Below are positions 1-8,313 of a DNA stretch of 64,000 nucleotides, piece after piece (position 1 is the stretch's first letter; the number at the start of each line of letters is the position of its first letter). Under the pieces are notes generated by a model that was not told the DNA's origin, ran no database searches, and was given only the letters and a program-made list of their open reading frames with translations. This stretch comes from Alphaproteobacteria bacterium UBA1218 (GTDB taxonomy: Bacteria > Pseudomonadota > Alphaproteobacteria > Rs-D84), in the NCBI GenBank assembly GCA_002309215.1, contig DBXG01000023.1, forward strand, positions 11,948 to 75,947, in the 5' to 3' direction. A program made the translations under genes and the position numbers.

Positions 1-627
1 TTCAGACGTAATATTTTCATTTACCAAATGGAAAGACATCTTTGCCGTCCGCCCAATAAGGTTCTTTATATGCTCTGGATTATCGACACCCGGTAATTGA
101 ACTAATATATACTTTCCACCTTGGGATTGAATCGATGGTTCTTTTGTTCCCAAGGCATCAATACGACGACGAACAATTTCTATGCTACGTGACATAGCAT
201 CACTTACCATTTCTTCGCGCGCTTTTGCAGTATAAGATATTTTCAGATTTTTCCCACTGGATGAAATATCAACATTATTTCCCAACACGCGTTTCAGGCG
301 TCCTTTGGCTTTCGAAACCATATCATCTTCACGAATAACCAAACTGACACCATTACCAGTATTGCGCAAATCAGCAAAACGAATAACGCCTTTATCGCGA
401 TCTATTAACGCAGAACGTACCTCATCATACAGTTGTGCAGACTTTTCCTTTAACATAACATCAGTATCAACTTCTAATAAAAGTTGCGCCCCACCCTTTA
501 AGTCCAAGCCCAAAGGAATCGGTCTTATCCAAGATGGGAAATATGGTGCCAACGATGGAACTAAAGTCGGAACCGACAACAACATCCCAAACAAAGCAAC
601 AAAAATTATAGCCAGTTTTCTAAACAT
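1..627 (-). CDS. secD: Protein translocase subunit SecD (N-terminal part, cut by window edge)
   Basis: The first 209 codons of SecD are visible; the gene runs off the left edge. Translation gives one N-terminal membrane segment starting MFRKLAIIFVALFGMLLS, followed by the family signature GLDLKGGAQLLLEVD at about residues 41-55 and a P1-domain stretch with IRRRIDALGTKEPSIQ-like sequence. SecD, with SecF and YajC, is an inner-membrane accessory of the SecYEG translocase that uses the proton gradient to help pull preproteins into the periplasm. It lies 18 bases after yajC in the usual yajC-secD order and is probably co-transcribed with it. The start is the ATG at 627, preceded by an AGAGG-type ribosome site. 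Identification is firm; the C-terminal part and any secF cannot be seen. Confidence 0.95.
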   Translation of the reverse strand, partial: MFRKLAIIFVALFGMLLSVPTLVPSLAPYFPSWIRPIPLGLDLKGGAQLLLEVDTDVMLKEKSAQLYDEVRSALIDRDKGVIRFADLRNTGNGVSLVIREDDMVSKAKGRLKRVLGNNVDISSSGKNLKISYTAKAREEMVSDAMSRSIEIVRRRIDALGTKEPSIQSQGGKYILVQLPGVDNPEHIKNLIGRTAKMSFHLVNENITSE

Positions 628-645
628 TCCAGAACCTCTATTAAA

Positions 646-960
646 TTACTCTATACCCGCAACAGCATTTTTACTGACTTCAATAACAACACCTTTTGCG
701 ATTTCCATTTCAATTGTTTTTTCGTTTACTTTCTTGACAGTTCCATAAATACCTGCCGCCAATATACGATTGCCAACTTTGATACTGTCTATCATTTTTT
801 GATATTCAGCCATACGTTTTTTATTCGGCCGTATCATAAACAAATACAAAATACCGATGATAACCGCACAATAAACAACCATTCCCCAAACACTACCTTG
901 CTGGGCATTCAATGGCATATTTTGACCAACTTGATTTGCAACTTCTGCTGTCTGATTCAT
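646..960 (-). CDS. yajC: Sec translocase accessory subunit YajC
   Basis: A 104-residue protein with one membrane segment (about residues 25-43) followed by the characteristic RPNKKRMAEYQKM stretch and a basic/acidic cytoplasmic tail (VGNRILAAGIYGTVKKV). This is the standard YajC architecture and length. YajC binds SecDF at the inner membrane. The start is supported by a strong AAAGGAG ribosome site 7 bases upstream. It is the first gene of a yajC-secD unit. Confidence 0.96.
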   Translation of the reverse strand: MNQTAEVANQVGQNMPLNAQQGSVWGMVVYCAVIIGILYLFMIRPNKKRMAEYQKMIDSIKVGNRILAAGIYGTVKKVNEKTIEMEIAKGVVIEVSKNAVAGIE

Positions 961-1027
961 GAATAATCTCCTTTTTTATAGAATAACAGTAGTAAAAAAA
1001 CACATGTATGTAAAGAAAAAAACCGCA

Positions 1028-2770
1028 CTAGATACGCTCAAACATAGTATCCAGTTCTGCCATTGATATTACTTTATAAACAGGCCGACCATGATTACAT
1101 TCTGTTCCGCGTTCTGTTTGTTCTATGTCCCGTAAAAGCGCATTCATTTGTTCATAATTTAATTTTTGCCCCGCACGAACAGAATGATGACACGCATAAT
1201 TAGCCAATTTCAAATGTATTTTTTCATTTAATTTGGACGAATGTCCGTACGCACGCACTTCATCTGCAATTTCATGCATGCATTGTTCCCAATTCAAATC
1301 CCAATCAGACGGTTTCTCAAAAACAGCAACAGCACTATCCCCAAAAGCATCAACTTGCAAACCACAACCTTTCAATTCATCTGCTATACTCAACACTGCC
1401 ATAACATCTTCTTCACGCAAACGAATAACTATCGGTGTCAACAACGGTTGCGTCTTGATTTTATGTAAACGCAATTTTTCGTACGTAATTCTTTCATGCG
1501 CAGCATGTTGATCAACAACAATTAAACCATCTTTATTTTCCGCTAAAATATATTTATTATTTATTTGACCAATTACACGTCCCAACGGCAAATCAAATTC
1601 AGAGTCAGATTGCATCGTATCGCAACATGTATCACGTTGTTCATTTTGTTGTATACAGCTGTTTCTGCTGTATACAGGTTCAGATACAAATGTTTTTACA
1701 TAATCTTTTTGTTCAATATGTGTGTTATTGAAAAATGTCTGCACCGGTGGTAATTCAAATGCTATACTGGGTTGTTTATTTGAAACAGATGAATGTTGCT
1801 GCAATGTTTTTGATAACGCTTCACGCAAAGTTTTAATTATAAATGCACGCACATGTGTTGGTTCTAAAAAATGCACTTCTGTTTTGGCAGGCGACACATT
1901 TACATCGACATGATTTGATGGCAAATCCAGATACAATGCACATAATGGAAATTCGCGCGCATGCATAACATCCATATAGGCTGCCCGTAACGCAGATACC
2001 AGTACTTTGTCTTTAACAGGTCTACCATTTACAAATAAGTATTGATCCACAGATGAAGCACGACGTAATGTCGGATGCGAAATAAAACCGTATAAATGCA
2101 TATCGGCCGAGGAAGACTGTGCATCAACGTTTAACATTTTGTCCCGAACATCTTCCCCCATAATTGCAATTATACGTTCAATCAAATCTTGTTTCTTTGG
2201 GAAAAACCATTTGTTATTCAAAACAAAGCCCACATCTCTGCGTCCCATAGCCAACCGTTTAACGATTTCTAGCACACCCAACATTTCTGCTTTGTCTGTA
2301 TGCAAAAACTTCAACCTTGCAGGTGTTTTTGCAAACAAGTTCGACACACGAATTCTGGTACCACTTTCCCAATCAGATGGTTTGATTTCTGCTGTATTGG
2401 CATCCATACACCAACCATTTTTATCTTTACCATTACATGTATCTATAAGCATATCTGATACTGATGCAATTGATGGCAAAGCCTCACCACGAAAACCCAT
2501 AAAATTGATATTTAATAAATCATCACTTGGCAATTTAGAAGTAGCATGTCGCATAATACAATTTGCTAAATCTTCCTTGGACATACCGGAACCATTATCG
2601 ATAACAGAAATCAAAGTCCGTCCACCATCAACAACATCAATAATAATTTGGTCCGCCCCTGCATCCAATGCATTTTCGACCAATTCTTTGACAACACTGG
2701 CTGGTCTTTCAACCACCTCACCTGCTGCGATTTGATTTATCAGAAAATCCGGCAGAACGCGTATTGACAT
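1028..2770 (-). CDS. mutL: DNA mismatch repair protein MutL (endonuclease-type)
   Basis: A 580-residue MutL. The N-terminal GHKL ATPase shows INQIAAGEVVERPASVVKELVENALDAGA (in part), the DNGSGM motif and FRGEALPSIASV. The C-terminal dimerisation domain carries DQHAAHERITYE, fitting the endonuclease motif DQHA-x2-E-x4-E, together with ACHHSVRAG and CNHGRP near the end. Those three motifs mark a MutL that nicks DNA itself rather than relying on MutH. The protein couples MutS mismatch recognition to strand removal; no mutS is in the window. The start at 2770 has an AAGGA ribosome site and lies one base after the greA stop, so the two genes are probably co-transcribed. Confidence 0.97.
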   Translation of the reverse strand: MSIRVLPDFLINQIAAGEVVERPASVVKELVENALDAGADQIIIDVVDGGRTLISVIDNGSGMSKEDLANCIMRHATSKLPSDDLLNINFMGFRGEALPSIASVSDMLIDTCNGKDKNGWCMDANTAEIKPSDWESGTRIRVSNLFAKTPARLKFLHTDKAEMLGVLEIVKRLAMGRRDVGFVLNNKWFFPKKQDLIERIIAIMGEDVRDKMLNVDAQSSSADMHLYGFISHPTLRRASSVDQYLFVNGRPVKDKVLVSALRAAYMDVMHAREFPLCALYLDLPSNHVDVNVSPAKTEVHFLEPTHVRAFIIKTLREALSKTLQQHSSVSNKQPSIAFELPPVQTFFNNTHIEQKDYVKTFVSEPVYSRNSCIQQNEQRDTCCDTMQSDSEFDLPLGRVIGQINNKYILAENKDGLIVVDQHAAHERITYEKLRLHKIKTQPLLTPIVIRLREEDVMAVLSIADELKGCGLQVDAFGDSAVAVFEKPSDWDLNWEQCMHEIADEVRAYGHSSKLNEKIHLKLANYACHHSVRAGQKLNYEQMNALLRDIEQTERGTECNHGRPVYKVISMAELDTMFERI

Positions 2771-2771
2771 A

Positions 2772-3242
2772 TCAGTCCTTGAACTTTATATCGATAATTT
2801 CAAATTCTTTTTCACCACTTGGTAATTTAACCATACATGTATCGCCAACACAATGTCCAATCAAAGCACGCCCAACAGGTGATGTACACGATATAACTTT
2901 GCGACCATCAGATTCAATATCAGATAAAATGCGACACTCCATTTTATTTCCGTCTTCATCTTCGGTTAAAACTTTGGCACCAAAAATTACACGATCACCA
3001 GACAAGGTGTCCAAATCAATGACTTGGGCATTTTCAATAACAGATTCCAAAAACTGAATCCTTTTATCGATATTACGCTGTTTTTCACGCGCAGCACTGT
3101 AATCGGCATTTTCGGACAAGTCCCCCAAAGAGCGCGCCCATTCAATAACCTTCAGTATTTCTGGTCGCTGGTTTTCCCGTAAATCTTTCAATTCTTTAAT
3201 TAAATTGTCAAAACCTTGACGTGATATTGGTCTTTTTTCCAT
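2772..3242 (-). CDS. greA: Transcription elongation factor GreA
   Basis: A 156-residue protein of normal GreA length. The N-terminal coiled coil contains GDLSENADYSAAREKQ, which includes the acidic tip residues that rescue backtracked RNA polymerase. The C-terminal FKBP-like domain contains SPVGRALIGHCVGD and ends in FEIIDIKF. It stimulates transcript cleavage in stalled complexes. It precedes mutL on the minus strand and is divergent from the Lpt permease gene. AAGG lies before the ATG. Confidence 0.96.
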   Translation of the reverse strand: MEKRPISRQGFDNLIKELKDLRENQRPEILKVIEWARSLGDLSENADYSAAREKQRNIDKRIQFLESVIENAQVIDLDTLSGDRVIFGAKVLTEDEDGNKMECRILSDIESDGRKVISCTSPVGRALIGHCVGDTCMVKLPSGEKEFEIIDIKFKD

Positions 3243-3290
3243 ATTAAAATCCTTAAAGTTTATGATAACAATATACCATAAATTTTAATT

Positions 3291-3319
3291 TTGCAATTAT
3301 CATTTCAAACTATTATACT
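3291..3319 (+). promoter_or_regulatory. Promoter of the Lpt permease gene, apparently leaderless
   Basis: TTGCAA (3291-3296), a 17-base spacer and TATACT (3314-3319). The ATG at 3327 lies 7 bases after the -10 box, about where transcription should begin, and no ribosome site is present between them. The mRNA is therefore probably leaderless. Confidence 0.7.
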
Positions 3320-3326
3320 GTACATT

Positions 3327-4391
3327 ATGTATATATTCAGACCGAAAGTTTTGACCAGATTCCTGATGCACCGCTTTTTCAGCAGTTTTTTTATCGTGAT
3401 GCTGATTGTGTGCGGAATTATTTTTGCTGTCACGTTTGTGGAAAGATTATCTGCTAATCCCGATGCTATCTCTACCCTGTTTGATGCTTGGACCAGATTA
3501 TTGGAATACATACCAATGTTTTTACCGCTGGCTGTATTTATGGGAACTTTACTTGTATCATATACATTAACAAAATCTTCTGAAATGATTATTATCTCTG
3601 GTGCAGGTTTGTCACCATATCAAATTGTGAAACCTTTTTTAATTAGCGCGGTACTAATTGGAATTGTCGCATCAACAATTGTAAACCCTTATTCTGTAAA
3701 TCTGACCACACGAAATCTGACGAATCATCAGTTGAAATTGATAGATGATGCAATCTGGTTACGCGAATCCTCAGACGACGGCTTTTTAACTTTACGCGCA
3801 ACAAATATAAATATTCAGGACAACAACATTGTTTTTCATGATGTGAGCATATTTAAACAGGATAAAACATTTAAATTAAAAGAAAGAATATCTGCCGACA
3901 AGGTGATATTATCACAATCTGGTCTGGATATAAATCCTGCAACTGTACTGAATTCGGATGGTGTCACAACAAAAACCAAAAGACATATCGATACAAAACT
4001 AACACCCCAAACAGTTTTGGACAGATATTTACAACCTGATCAAATTTCTTTTTGGAAATTGCCCAGTTTTATACGAAAGATGGGGGCAATCGGCGTTACA
4101 ACACGTGGTCATCTGGTTCAATTCTGGACATTACTGTTTTTGCCACTAACTATGATTGCAATGGTTATGTTGGGTATGGCTTTTGCACAGACTAAACAAC
4201 GCAGAAATTACAGTTTTGGCCTTAAATTCAGTCTGGGTATATTAACATGCTTTGCTTTGTATTTTATTGTAAATTTATTTAATGCTTTGGGAACCACCGG
4301 AACATTGCCACCGTTACTGGCAATTGTTGCACCACAAATTATAATCATCGCAGGCGCTTGTATGTTTATAACCAGTTTTGATACAATCTAA
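3327..4391 (+). CDS. LptF/LptG-family permease of the LPS export complex
   Basis: A 354-residue YjgP/YjgQ-type permease. Two N-terminal membrane segments (around FFIVMLIVCGIIFAVTF and IPMFLPLAVFMGTLL) and a third (FLISAVLIGIVASTIV) precede a periplasmic beta-jellyroll region; three further segments follow (for example LLFLPLTMIAMVMLGMAF). The family pairs with LptB ATPase to extract lipopolysaccharide from the inner membrane and feed it to LptC/LptA. Only one of the usual LptF/LptG pair is here, and I cannot tell which. An in-frame TTG at 3291 would add 12 codons but that TTG is the promoter -35 box, so ATG 3327 is preferred. Confidence 0.88.
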   Translation: MYIFRPKVLTRFLMHRFFSSFFIVMLIVCGIIFAVTFVERLSANPDAISTLFDAWTRLLEYIPMFLPLAVFMGTLLVSYTLTKSSEMIIISGAGLSPYQIVKPFLISAVLIGIVASTIVNPYSVNLTTRNLTNHQLKLIDDAIWLRESSDDGFLTLRATNINIQDNNIVFHDVSIFKQDKTFKLKERISADKVILSQSGLDINPATVLNSDGVTTKTKRHIDTKLTPQTVLDRYLQPDQISFWKLPSFIRKMGAIGVTTRGHLVQFWTLLFLPLTMIAMVMLGMAFAQTKQRRNYSFGLKFSLGILTCFALYFIVNLFNALGTTGTLPPLLAIVAPQIIIIAGACMFITSFDTI

Positions 4392-4401
4392 GGGGACACA
4401 C

Positions 4402-4533
4402 ATGTCTTTTTACAAGAAAAAAAATAATCACAGAAAGTACATAATTTTAGCGATATTGATTGTGCTATTGATTTTGATGATTGTATCATTCGCGCCAAAA
4501 ACAGACATGATGGAAACGGTATTATTCCCATGA
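4402..4533 (+). CDS. 43-residue single-pass membrane protein
   Basis: A short reading frame begins with ATG after an AGGGG ribosome site. It has a basic N-terminus (MSFYKKKNNHRKY), one strongly hydrophobic segment (IILAILIVLLILMIVSF) and a short tail. Its TGA overlaps the ATG of the downstream recombinase gene (ATGA), and it starts 10 bases after the Lpt permease stop, so translational coupling on both sides makes it very likely to be real. No family is recognised. It could be a small partner of the Lpt permease or simply a coupling peptide. Confidence 0.7.
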   Translation: MSFYKKKNNHRKYIILAILIVLLILMIVSFAPKTDMMETVLFP

Positions 4534-5393
4534 ATTACATAGATATTTTTCTTGAAGCTCTGTCCGCAGAAAAAGGTCGCAGTCAAAAAACATTGACCGC
4601 GTATCGTTCTGATTTAGATGATGCACAGAATAAAATTGGCGATTTACTAAATGCCACCGACCAAGACATACAAAAATATTTATCAAACCTGCAAGAAAAG
4701 CCATCATCTATTGCCCGCAAAGCCAGTGCACTGCGTACGTTTTATAAGTTTTTAATGTTGGAAAAAATAATTAAAACCAATCCTACATCTAATTTGGAAT
4801 TACCAAAACGCGGACGAACATTACCCAAATATTTATCACCCGAAGAAATAGAATTGCTCATATCTTCTGCTGGTGACGTAAAAAACTCTGTCCGATTGCG
4901 TTGTATGATTGAATTACTTTATGCGTCTGGATTACGTGTATCTGAATTATGCGAATTACCAATGACTGCAAATCTGGGTGACAGATTATTAATTCATGGC
5001 AAAGGCGCCAAAGAAAGATTGGTACCAATGCACCAAAACGCCCAGAACGTGCTGTATACATGGTTACAGTATCGTGGCAATATTGATTCCAAATACATAT
5101 TTCCTTCTAATTCTAATACCGGTCATATTACGCGCGACGGCTTTTTCAAGATATTGAAAAAATGCGCAATATTGGCAGGCATAGAACCAGAACGGGTCAG
5201 CCCACACGTCTTACGTCATTCTTTTGCGTCACATCTATTGGCTGGCGGTGCAAATCTGCGCGTGATACAAACAATGTTGGGACACGAAGATATTTCTACA
5301 ACGCAAATATATACCCATGTATTACCAGAACAATTACGCAAAACAGTTGAATCAGCGCACCCTTTGGCGCATAATGAAATCAAGGATATATAA
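4530..5393 (+). CDS. xerD: Tyrosine recombinase XerC/XerD
   Basis: A 287-residue tyrosine recombinase of typical Xer size. The N-terminal SAM-like core-binding domain (about 1-85) is followed by the catalytic domain with all expected residues: Arg in ASGLRVSEL, Lys in HGKGAKERLVP, HVLRHSFASHLL, LGHEDISTT and the nucleophile in QIYTHV. XerC/XerD resolve chromosome dimers at dif during division. Whether this is XerC or XerD cannot be settled by eye, so the symbol is tentative. The gene overlaps the 43-residue gene by 4 bases. No dif site was recognised nearby. Confidence 0.9.
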   Translation: MNYIDIFLEALSAEKGRSQKTLTAYRSDLDDAQNKIGDLLNATDQDIQKYLSNLQEKPSSIARKASALRTFYKFLMLEKIIKTNPTSNLELPKRGRTLPKYLSPEEIELLISSAGDVKNSVRLRCMIELLYASGLRVSELCELPMTANLGDRLLIHGKGAKERLVPMHQNAQNVLYTWLQYRGNIDSKYIFPSNSNTGHITRDGFFKILKKCAILAGIEPERVSPHVLRHSFASHLLAGGANLRVIQTMLGHEDISTTQIYTHVLPEQLRKTVESAHPLAHNEIKDI

Positions 5394-5396
5394 ATT

Positions 5397-5897
5397 ATGA
5401 TAAAAAAATGTGAACATATCGGTTGCACCAAAGCAGGCACTTGTCGTGCCCCTAAATCACGTGATTTGCGTGAATACTGGTGGTTTTGCAAAGAACATGC
5501 TGCTGAATATAATAAAAATTGGAATTATTACGCAAATATGACCCCTGATGAAATCGATGCAGAATGGGAGCGCGAAACGTTTGGTGTTGCCGACAAAGAT
5601 AAAGAAAAATCAAACGCAAACGAAGCAGATTATGTAAAATTTCTGAACGATTTTCTTACCGGTCGTTCCAGTTTTGATAAAATGCCTGCAAAAAAGACAG
5701 TTCCAGCCCAGATTACATCTGCACTACAGGTTTTTGGATTAAATATCAATGCATCTTGGCGTGAAGTTGGTATAAAATATCGTGCACTGGCAAAAAAATA
5801 TCACCCTGATACAGCATCAAACAAAGAATCTGCGACCGCAGAATTTACCCGAATTACTGCTGCATACGAAACATTAAAAAAATATTTCAAGAAATAG
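5397..5897 (+). CDS. J-domain protein with Cys-rich N-terminus
   Basis: A 166-residue protein. Residues 1-45 form a short Cys/His-containing region (CEHIGCTKAGTCRAP, then WWFCKEHAAEYN), probably metal-binding. A linker follows, and the C-terminal part is a J-domain with ALAKKYHPDTAS (the HPD motif) and FTRITAAYETLKKYF. It should stimulate DnaK ATPase for an unknown client. Small J-proteins of this layout, with the J-domain at the C-terminus, are familiar in alphaproteobacteria. It follows the Xer gene by 3 bases and is probably co-transcribed with it. Confidence 0.85.
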   Translation: MIKKCEHIGCTKAGTCRAPKSRDLREYWWFCKEHAAEYNKNWNYYANMTPDEIDAEWERETFGVADKDKEKSNANEADYVKFLNDFLTGRSSFDKMPAKKTVPAQITSALQVFGLNINASWREVGIKYRALAKKYHPDTASNKESATAEFTRITAAYETLKKYFKK

Positions 5898-5917
5898 AGT
5901 TTTTCCCTATTTTATAT

Positions 5918-5945
5918 TTGCAACAAACGCTTTTTGTGCTATGAT
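5918..5945 (+). promoter_or_regulatory. Promoter of trxB
   Basis: TTGCAA (5918-5923), a 16-base spacer and TATGAT (5940-5945), about 30 bases before the trxB ATG. A conventional AGGAAAA ribosome site lies in the short leader. Confidence 0.6.
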
Positions 5946-5975
5946 TCAGGCAAATAAAACCATAGGAAAATAAAT

Positions 5976-6872
5976 ATGTATGACGTAATTATTCTGGGTT
6001 CTGGCCCCGCCGGATGGACAGCCGCAATATATTGTGGTCGCGCAAATAAAAAAACTTTGGTTTTAACTGGCCCGTCACTTGGCGGTCAAACTGGTGAAAT
6101 TGCAAAACTGGAAAACTATCCTGGTTGGAACGGTTCTGGCATGGAATTGATTTTGTTTATGAAAAATCAGGCTGAATCTTTCGGTGCTAAAACAGAATCT
6201 GCATCTGCACAAAATATCAATTTTAATCCAGATGGCACATATACTGTTGTTTGCGACAATGGCAAAACATTTGATTCACGAACAGTTATATTGGCAACCG
6301 GCGCATCTGCCAGACGTCTTGACATAGATGGTGCACGCGAATTATTTGGACACGGTGTTTCATATTGTGCAACATGTGACGGGTTCTTTTATTCCGGCCG
6401 CGATGTTTTGGTTATTGGTGGCGGAAATACAGCATTAAACGACGCTTTATATTTGGCAGATGTCGCGAAAAATGTAAAGATTATTTACCGCAAATCTGAA
6501 TTCTTCCGGGCAGAGGCTGTGTTGCGCGACCGCGTGGCAGCCAAAGAAAACATCGAATGTATATATAACACAGAATTAAAATCTGTTGAACAGAAACCTG
6601 ATTCAGATAAATTGATTGCAACAACTACGGGTGGCGATAAAATCGAATGTGATGGAATATTTGTTGCTATTGGCCACGAAGCAAACACAGATTATTTAAG
6701 TGAAGACATTAAACGCGACGAAATCGGCCGTATAGCGCCCGAATCATTACCATCCGGCATGTTCGTTGCCGGGGATGTAGAAAGTAATATAAAAATGCAA
6801 GTTGCAACCGCTGTTGGTACTGGGTGCAGTGCCGCAATGGACGCAATACAATACTTAAATTCCAAAGAATAA
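5976..6872 (+). CDS. trxB: Thioredoxin reductase
   Basis: A 298-residue flavoprotein. The N-terminal FAD-binding motif is GSGPAGWTAAIY, the redox-active pair is in SYCATCDGFF (about residue 130), the NADPH motif is VIGGGNTALNDALYLA, and the C-terminal FAD motif is GMFVAGDVES. It reduces thioredoxin with NADPH in the cytoplasm. Its length is slightly short for the family, but every motif is present. It has its own promoter and lies 21 bases before serS. Confidence 0.95.
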   Translation: MYDVIILGSGPAGWTAAIYCGRANKKTLVLTGPSLGGQTGEIAKLENYPGWNGSGMELILFMKNQAESFGAKTESASAQNINFNPDGTYTVVCDNGKTFDSRTVILATGASARRLDIDGARELFGHGVSYCATCDGFFYSGRDVLVIGGGNTALNDALYLADVAKNVKIIYRKSEFFRAEAVLRDRVAAKENIECIYNTELKSVEQKPDSDKLIATTTGGDKIECDGIFVAIGHEANTDYLSEDIKRDEIGRIAPESLPSGMFVAGDVESNIKMQVATAVGTGCSAAMDAIQYLNSKE

Positions 6873-6893
6873 AATTATAACGGGGATAAAAAA

Positions 6894-8174
6894 ATGTTAG
6901 ATATAAAATTTATTCGCGAAAATCCAGATGTTGTAAAAAACGCATGTCAGGTTAAAAGTTTTCCAGATGTGGTCGATGATATTTTGACTCTGGACAAACG
7001 CGTTCGTGAATTGAAAACAATTACACAAACAAAAACCGCTGAAAAAAACAAGATTTCTAAAGAAATCCCAACAGCAACGGATAAAGCATCTTTGATTGCA
7101 AAATCCAAAGCGATAAGCGAAGAAATCGCAAACGAAATGGCTGAATTAGCAAGCAAAGAAAACATATTAAACGATTTACTTCATCGTGTTCCACAAATAC
7201 CATCATCTGACGCACCAATTGGCCCCGATGAATCTGCAAACGTTGAAATCCGCCGTATAGGGACGCCACGCACATTTGATTTTACACCACGTCCACAATG
7301 GGATTTGTTGGATATGAACGGTTGGTGGATGCCAGAAAAAATCGGAAATATTTGTGGCACACGCACATATTGCCTGGTCGGCGAATTGGCAGAATTAGAA
7401 ATGGCAGTACAAACCTATGTTATTCAGAAACTAATTTCTAAAGGTTTCACTTATATTGAATGTCCATCTGTCACAAAACCACAAACAATATTTAATGCAG
7501 GACATTTTATGGGTTCTGATTTATCAGTTATGAACGACGATGTCTTTATGCTTGAAGGCACAGACCGCTGTTTAGCCGGTACATCTGAAATAATTATGAA
7601 TGCTTTATACAGTGATGAAATATTAAACGAAAATGAATTACCTATGAAATTTGTTGGTTTTTCACCATGTTTCCGCAAAGAAGCCGGCGCTGCCGGTCGT
7701 GACACGCGCGGTCTTTATCGTTTTCATCAATTTAATAAAGTCGAACAATATGTATTCTGCAAACCAGAAGACAGCGACAAAATGCATGAATTTTTGTTAA
7801 ACAACCTGTGCGAAATTATGGAAGATTTGGAATTACCATATCGTGTAATTGCAAATTCTACCGGCGACATGGGATTCAACAAAGTCAAAATGAATGATGT
7901 CGAAGCATGGTTTCCATCTGAAAATACTTATCGCGAATTGGGTTCTTGTTCAACCATAGGTCAATTTCAGGCACGCAGAACAAATACCAGATATCGTAAA
8001 AACGCATCTGGTGAAGTTGATTTTGTTGCAACATTAAACAATACTGGGATTGCAGTGCCACGTGCTTTGGTGCCAATAATGGAAAATCATCAAAATGCAG
8101 ATGGCTCGGTCAACATACCGAAAAAACTGCAACCATTGATGGGTGGCAGAACAAAAATTGGCGGTAAACACTAA
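6894..8174 (+). CDS. serS: Seryl-tRNA synthetase
   Basis: A 426-residue class II synthetase. The N-terminal long coiled-coil arm (about 25-105) that grips the tRNA-Ser variable arm is clear. Class II motifs follow: FSPCFRKEAGAAGRDTRGLYRFHQFNKVEQ (motif 2 region, given in part) and NNTGIAVPRALVPIMENHQ (motif 3). It charges tRNA-Ser. It follows trxB and ends at a strong terminator. Confidence 0.97.
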   Translation: MLDIKFIRENPDVVKNACQVKSFPDVVDDILTLDKRVRELKTITQTKTAEKNKISKEIPTATDKASLIAKSKAISEEIANEMAELASKENILNDLLHRVPQIPSSDAPIGPDESANVEIRRIGTPRTFDFTPRPQWDLLDMNGWWMPEKIGNICGTRTYCLVGELAELEMAVQTYVIQKLISKGFTYIECPSVTKPQTIFNAGHFMGSDLSVMNDDVFMLEGTDRCLAGTSEIIMNALYSDEILNENELPMKFVGFSPCFRKEAGAAGRDTRGLYRFHQFNKVEQYVFCKPEDSDKMHEFLLNNLCEIMEDLELPYRVIANSTGDMGFNKVKMNDVEAWFPSENTYRELGSCSTIGQFQARRTNTRYRKNASGEVDFVATLNNTGIAVPRALVPIMENHQNADGSVNIPKKLQPLMGGRTKIGGKH

Positions 8175-8190
8175 GAAAACCGCTGTATAC

Positions 8191-8218
8191 AAAAAAATGC
8201 CCAAACGGGCATTTTTTT
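8191..8218 (+). terminator. Rho-independent terminator after serS
   Basis: The stem ATGCCC/GGGCAT with a 4-base loop (8197-8212) is followed by a run of seven T. Confidence 0.9.
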
Positions 8219-8313
8219 ATGATATAATAAAAAAACGCAAAAAATGTTGAAAATACAAAATTTTAGTTTACCCTATAAGGTTGCTGAAAACATATAAACA
8301 CAAAGGCATACAG

